Assembly: GCF_051014445.1 (NCBI RefSeq)
Contig: NW_027488369.1
Span: 12,542,001-12,606,000 of the forward strand
DNA from: Colletes latitarsis
Lineage: Eukaryota; Arthropoda; Insecta; Hymenoptera; Colletidae
Direction: 5' to 3'
Length of the DNA: 64,000 nucleotides
In this document: in pieces, positions 62,460 to 64,000 of the stretch
Layout: each line of letters begins with the position of its first letter
Position numbering within the stretch: the first letter of the stretch is position 1
Notes under the pieces: model-generated
What the model was told of the DNA's origin: nothing
The model's database searches: none
The model's input: only the letters and a program-made list of their open reading frames with translations
Translations under genes and position numbers: made by a program

Positions 62460-64000
62460 CACATGTTAGGTCTAGGTTATGTCTGGGATTTGCCCATCAT
62501 CAGGGTCATACTTTCGCAGTTTTAACATACATGTTAACCTGATCGATGGTTTTTTCTGCTTTGGATCACGTAGCAAAGTGGTCCCACACTGAAACAGTAA
62601 ATTAAACCTGGTTTCAATCAGTATCTTAGAGGACAAGGCAAGTTAGGTCTGGGATAGGTCTGGGATTTGCCCTCATCAGGGTCATACTTTCGCGTTTTTC
62701 ATATACTTGTTGAACAGATCCTGGACTTCCAATGGTTTGGATCACGTAGTAATGTGATGCCACACTGAAACAGTCAATTAATCCTGGTCTTGATAAATAT
62801 TTTAGAGGACAGCGCAAGTTAGGTCTGGGATAGGTCTGGGATTTGCGCTCATCAGGCTCGCACTTTCGCATATTTCTCATACTTGATGGCCACATTCTGG
62901 GCTTTTTCTGGTTTGGAAAACGTAGTAATGTGGTACCACACTGAAACAGTCGAATAAGCCTGGTTTCGATCAATATTTTTGAGGATAACGCATGTTAGGT
63001 CTAGGTTAGGTCTGGGATTTACTCTCGTCAGGCTCATACTTTCGCATATTTCCCATTCTTGTTGGCCAGATCCTGGGCTTCCACTGGTTTGGATCACGTA
63101 GTAATGTGATGCCACACTGAAACAGCCAATTAATCCTGGTCTTGATAAATATTTTAGAGGATAACGCATGTTAGGTCTGGGTTAGGTCTAGGATTTGCCC
63201 TCATCAGGCTCATTCTTTCGCATATTTCTCATACTTGATGGCCAGATTCTGGGCTTTTTCTGGTTTGGATAACGTAGTAATGTGGTACCACACTGAAACA
63301 GTCGAACAAGCCAGGTTTCGATCAATATTTTTGAGGATAACGCATGTTAGGTCTAGGTTAGGTCTGGGATTTGCTCTCTTTAGGCTCATACTTTCGCATA
63401 TTTCTCATTCTTGTTGGCCAGATCCGGGGCTACCACTGGTCTGGATCACGTAGTAATGTGATGCCACACTGAAACAGTCAATTAATCCTGGTCTTGATAA
63501 ATATTTTAGAGGATAACGCATGTTAGGTTTGGGTTAGGTCTAGGATTTGCCCTCATCAGGCTCATACATTCGCATATTTCTCATACTTCATGGCTAGATC
63601 CTGGACTTTTTCTGGTTTGGATAACGCAGTAATGTGGTACCACACTGAAACAGTCGATTAAACCTGGTTTCGATCAATATTTTTTAGGATAACGCATGTT
63701 AGGTCTAGGTTAGGTCTGGGATTTACTCTCGTCAGGCTCATACTTTCGCATATTTCTCATTCTTGTTGGCCAGATCCTGGGCTTCCACTGGAATGGATCA
63801 CGTAGTAATGTGGTGCCACACTGAAACAGTCAATTAAACCTTGTCTTGATAAATATTTTAGAGGATAACGCATGTTAGGTCTGGGTTAGGTCTAGGATTT
63901 GCCCTCATCAGGCTCATACGTTCGCATTTCTCACATACTTGTTGTACAGATCCCTGGCTTTTTCTGGTTTCGATAACGTTGTAAAGTGTTACCACACTGC
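62460..64000 (+). repeat. HOR R, copy 3 (truncated by window edge)
   Basis: Matches about 55068-56608 at 7392 and 59365-60655 at 3345. The cacactgcc mark falls at 31270, 56601, 60648 and 63993. The copy continues past the right edge, so the array does not end here. Confidence 0.84.

Larger units (their letters stand above)
1..64000. repeat. Satellite array, ~176-bp monomer, ~364 tandem copies
   Basis: The marker cctggt (or a close variant) recurs every 176 bases: for example at 4, 179, 355, 531, 707, 883, 1058, 1234, 1410, 1587, 1763 and 1939. Single-base indels explain the 175 and 177 spacings. The same period holds to the last base. All monomers read in the same direction and I found no inverted segment. 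No stretch over 300 bases lacks the repeat, so no unique DNA is present. The short reading frames (up to about 115 codons, mostly on the minus strand) are translations of the monomer. They recur wherever the monomer recurs, begin and end at repeat-encoded codons, and rotate frame because 176 is not a multiple of three. I see no genes. The genomic setting, probably centromeric or pericentromeric heterochromatin of a eukaryote, is inferred from architecture alone. Confidence 0.98.

Noticed and set aside
1..64000. CRISPR array or bacterial repeat cluster
   Set aside because: The repeat unit is about 176 bp with no unique spacers between short repeats, and no cas-like gene is present.
1..64000. 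Human or primate alpha satellite, or plant centromere families such as the ~178-bp Arabidopsis repeat
   Set aside because: The length is similar but I see no sequence resemblance to what I know of those families; length alone is not evidence.

Overview
The window is one uninterrupted block of satellite DNA. From base 1 to base 64000 it is a head-to-tail array of a roughly 176-bp monomer, about 364 copies, all in the same orientation and about 41% GC in the monomer I counted. I find no protein-coding gene, RNA gene, transposon, CRISPR array or unique-sequence island. Arrays of nucleosome-sized monomers organised into higher-order repeats (HORs) are typical of eukaryotic centromeric or pericentromeric heterochromatin. 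I do not recognise the monomer as a named family and cannot name the species. It is not alpha satellite by sequence, and I see no complete CENP-B box.

Monomers differ clearly from one another and fall into recurrent classes: A with a gtttcgatcaat head, B with a gtcttgataaat head, C with a ttttaacat...gttgacc middle, and D with a gagaataattcatg middle. Much longer strings of monomers recur almost base for base. Each monomer carries an internal pair of 11-bp units (ttaggtctagg / ttaggtctggg). Many also carry a perfect 12-bp palindrome (tgtggtaccaca) near the end and a short dyad (aaacc-t-ggttt) across the monomer boundary.

Layout. 0-7.3 kb: mixed HOR with a local dimer expansion (1.6-2.6 kb), a 704-bp tetramer (3.5 kb) and a block later reused at 25.6, 27.4 and 52.9 kb. 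7.3-25.8 kb: an approximately 8083-bp (46-monomer) HOR present twice, plus a 2453-bp tandem duplication at the start of the second copy, which moves the spacing to 10536 bp. 25.6-31.4 kb: two overlapping copies of the 3.5-6.3 kb block, running into a block shared with 55-64 kb. 31.4-38.2 kb: the most heterogeneous zone, with few long partners in the window. 38.2-46.1 kb: a HOR of about 3.9-4.4 kb in two copies. 46.1-55 kb: further copies of left-end blocks. 55-64 kb: a HOR of about 3.3-4.4 kb in nearly three copies, running off the right edge.

The window has no gene system. Its interest lies in a readable history of satellite evolution: chimeric crossover junctions, a conversion patch between monomers, 11-bp slippage losses and nested duplications that can be put in order. 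Offsets were obtained by aligning marker strings by eye. Block edges marked 'about' are good to a few tens of bases. I did not compute identity percentages.
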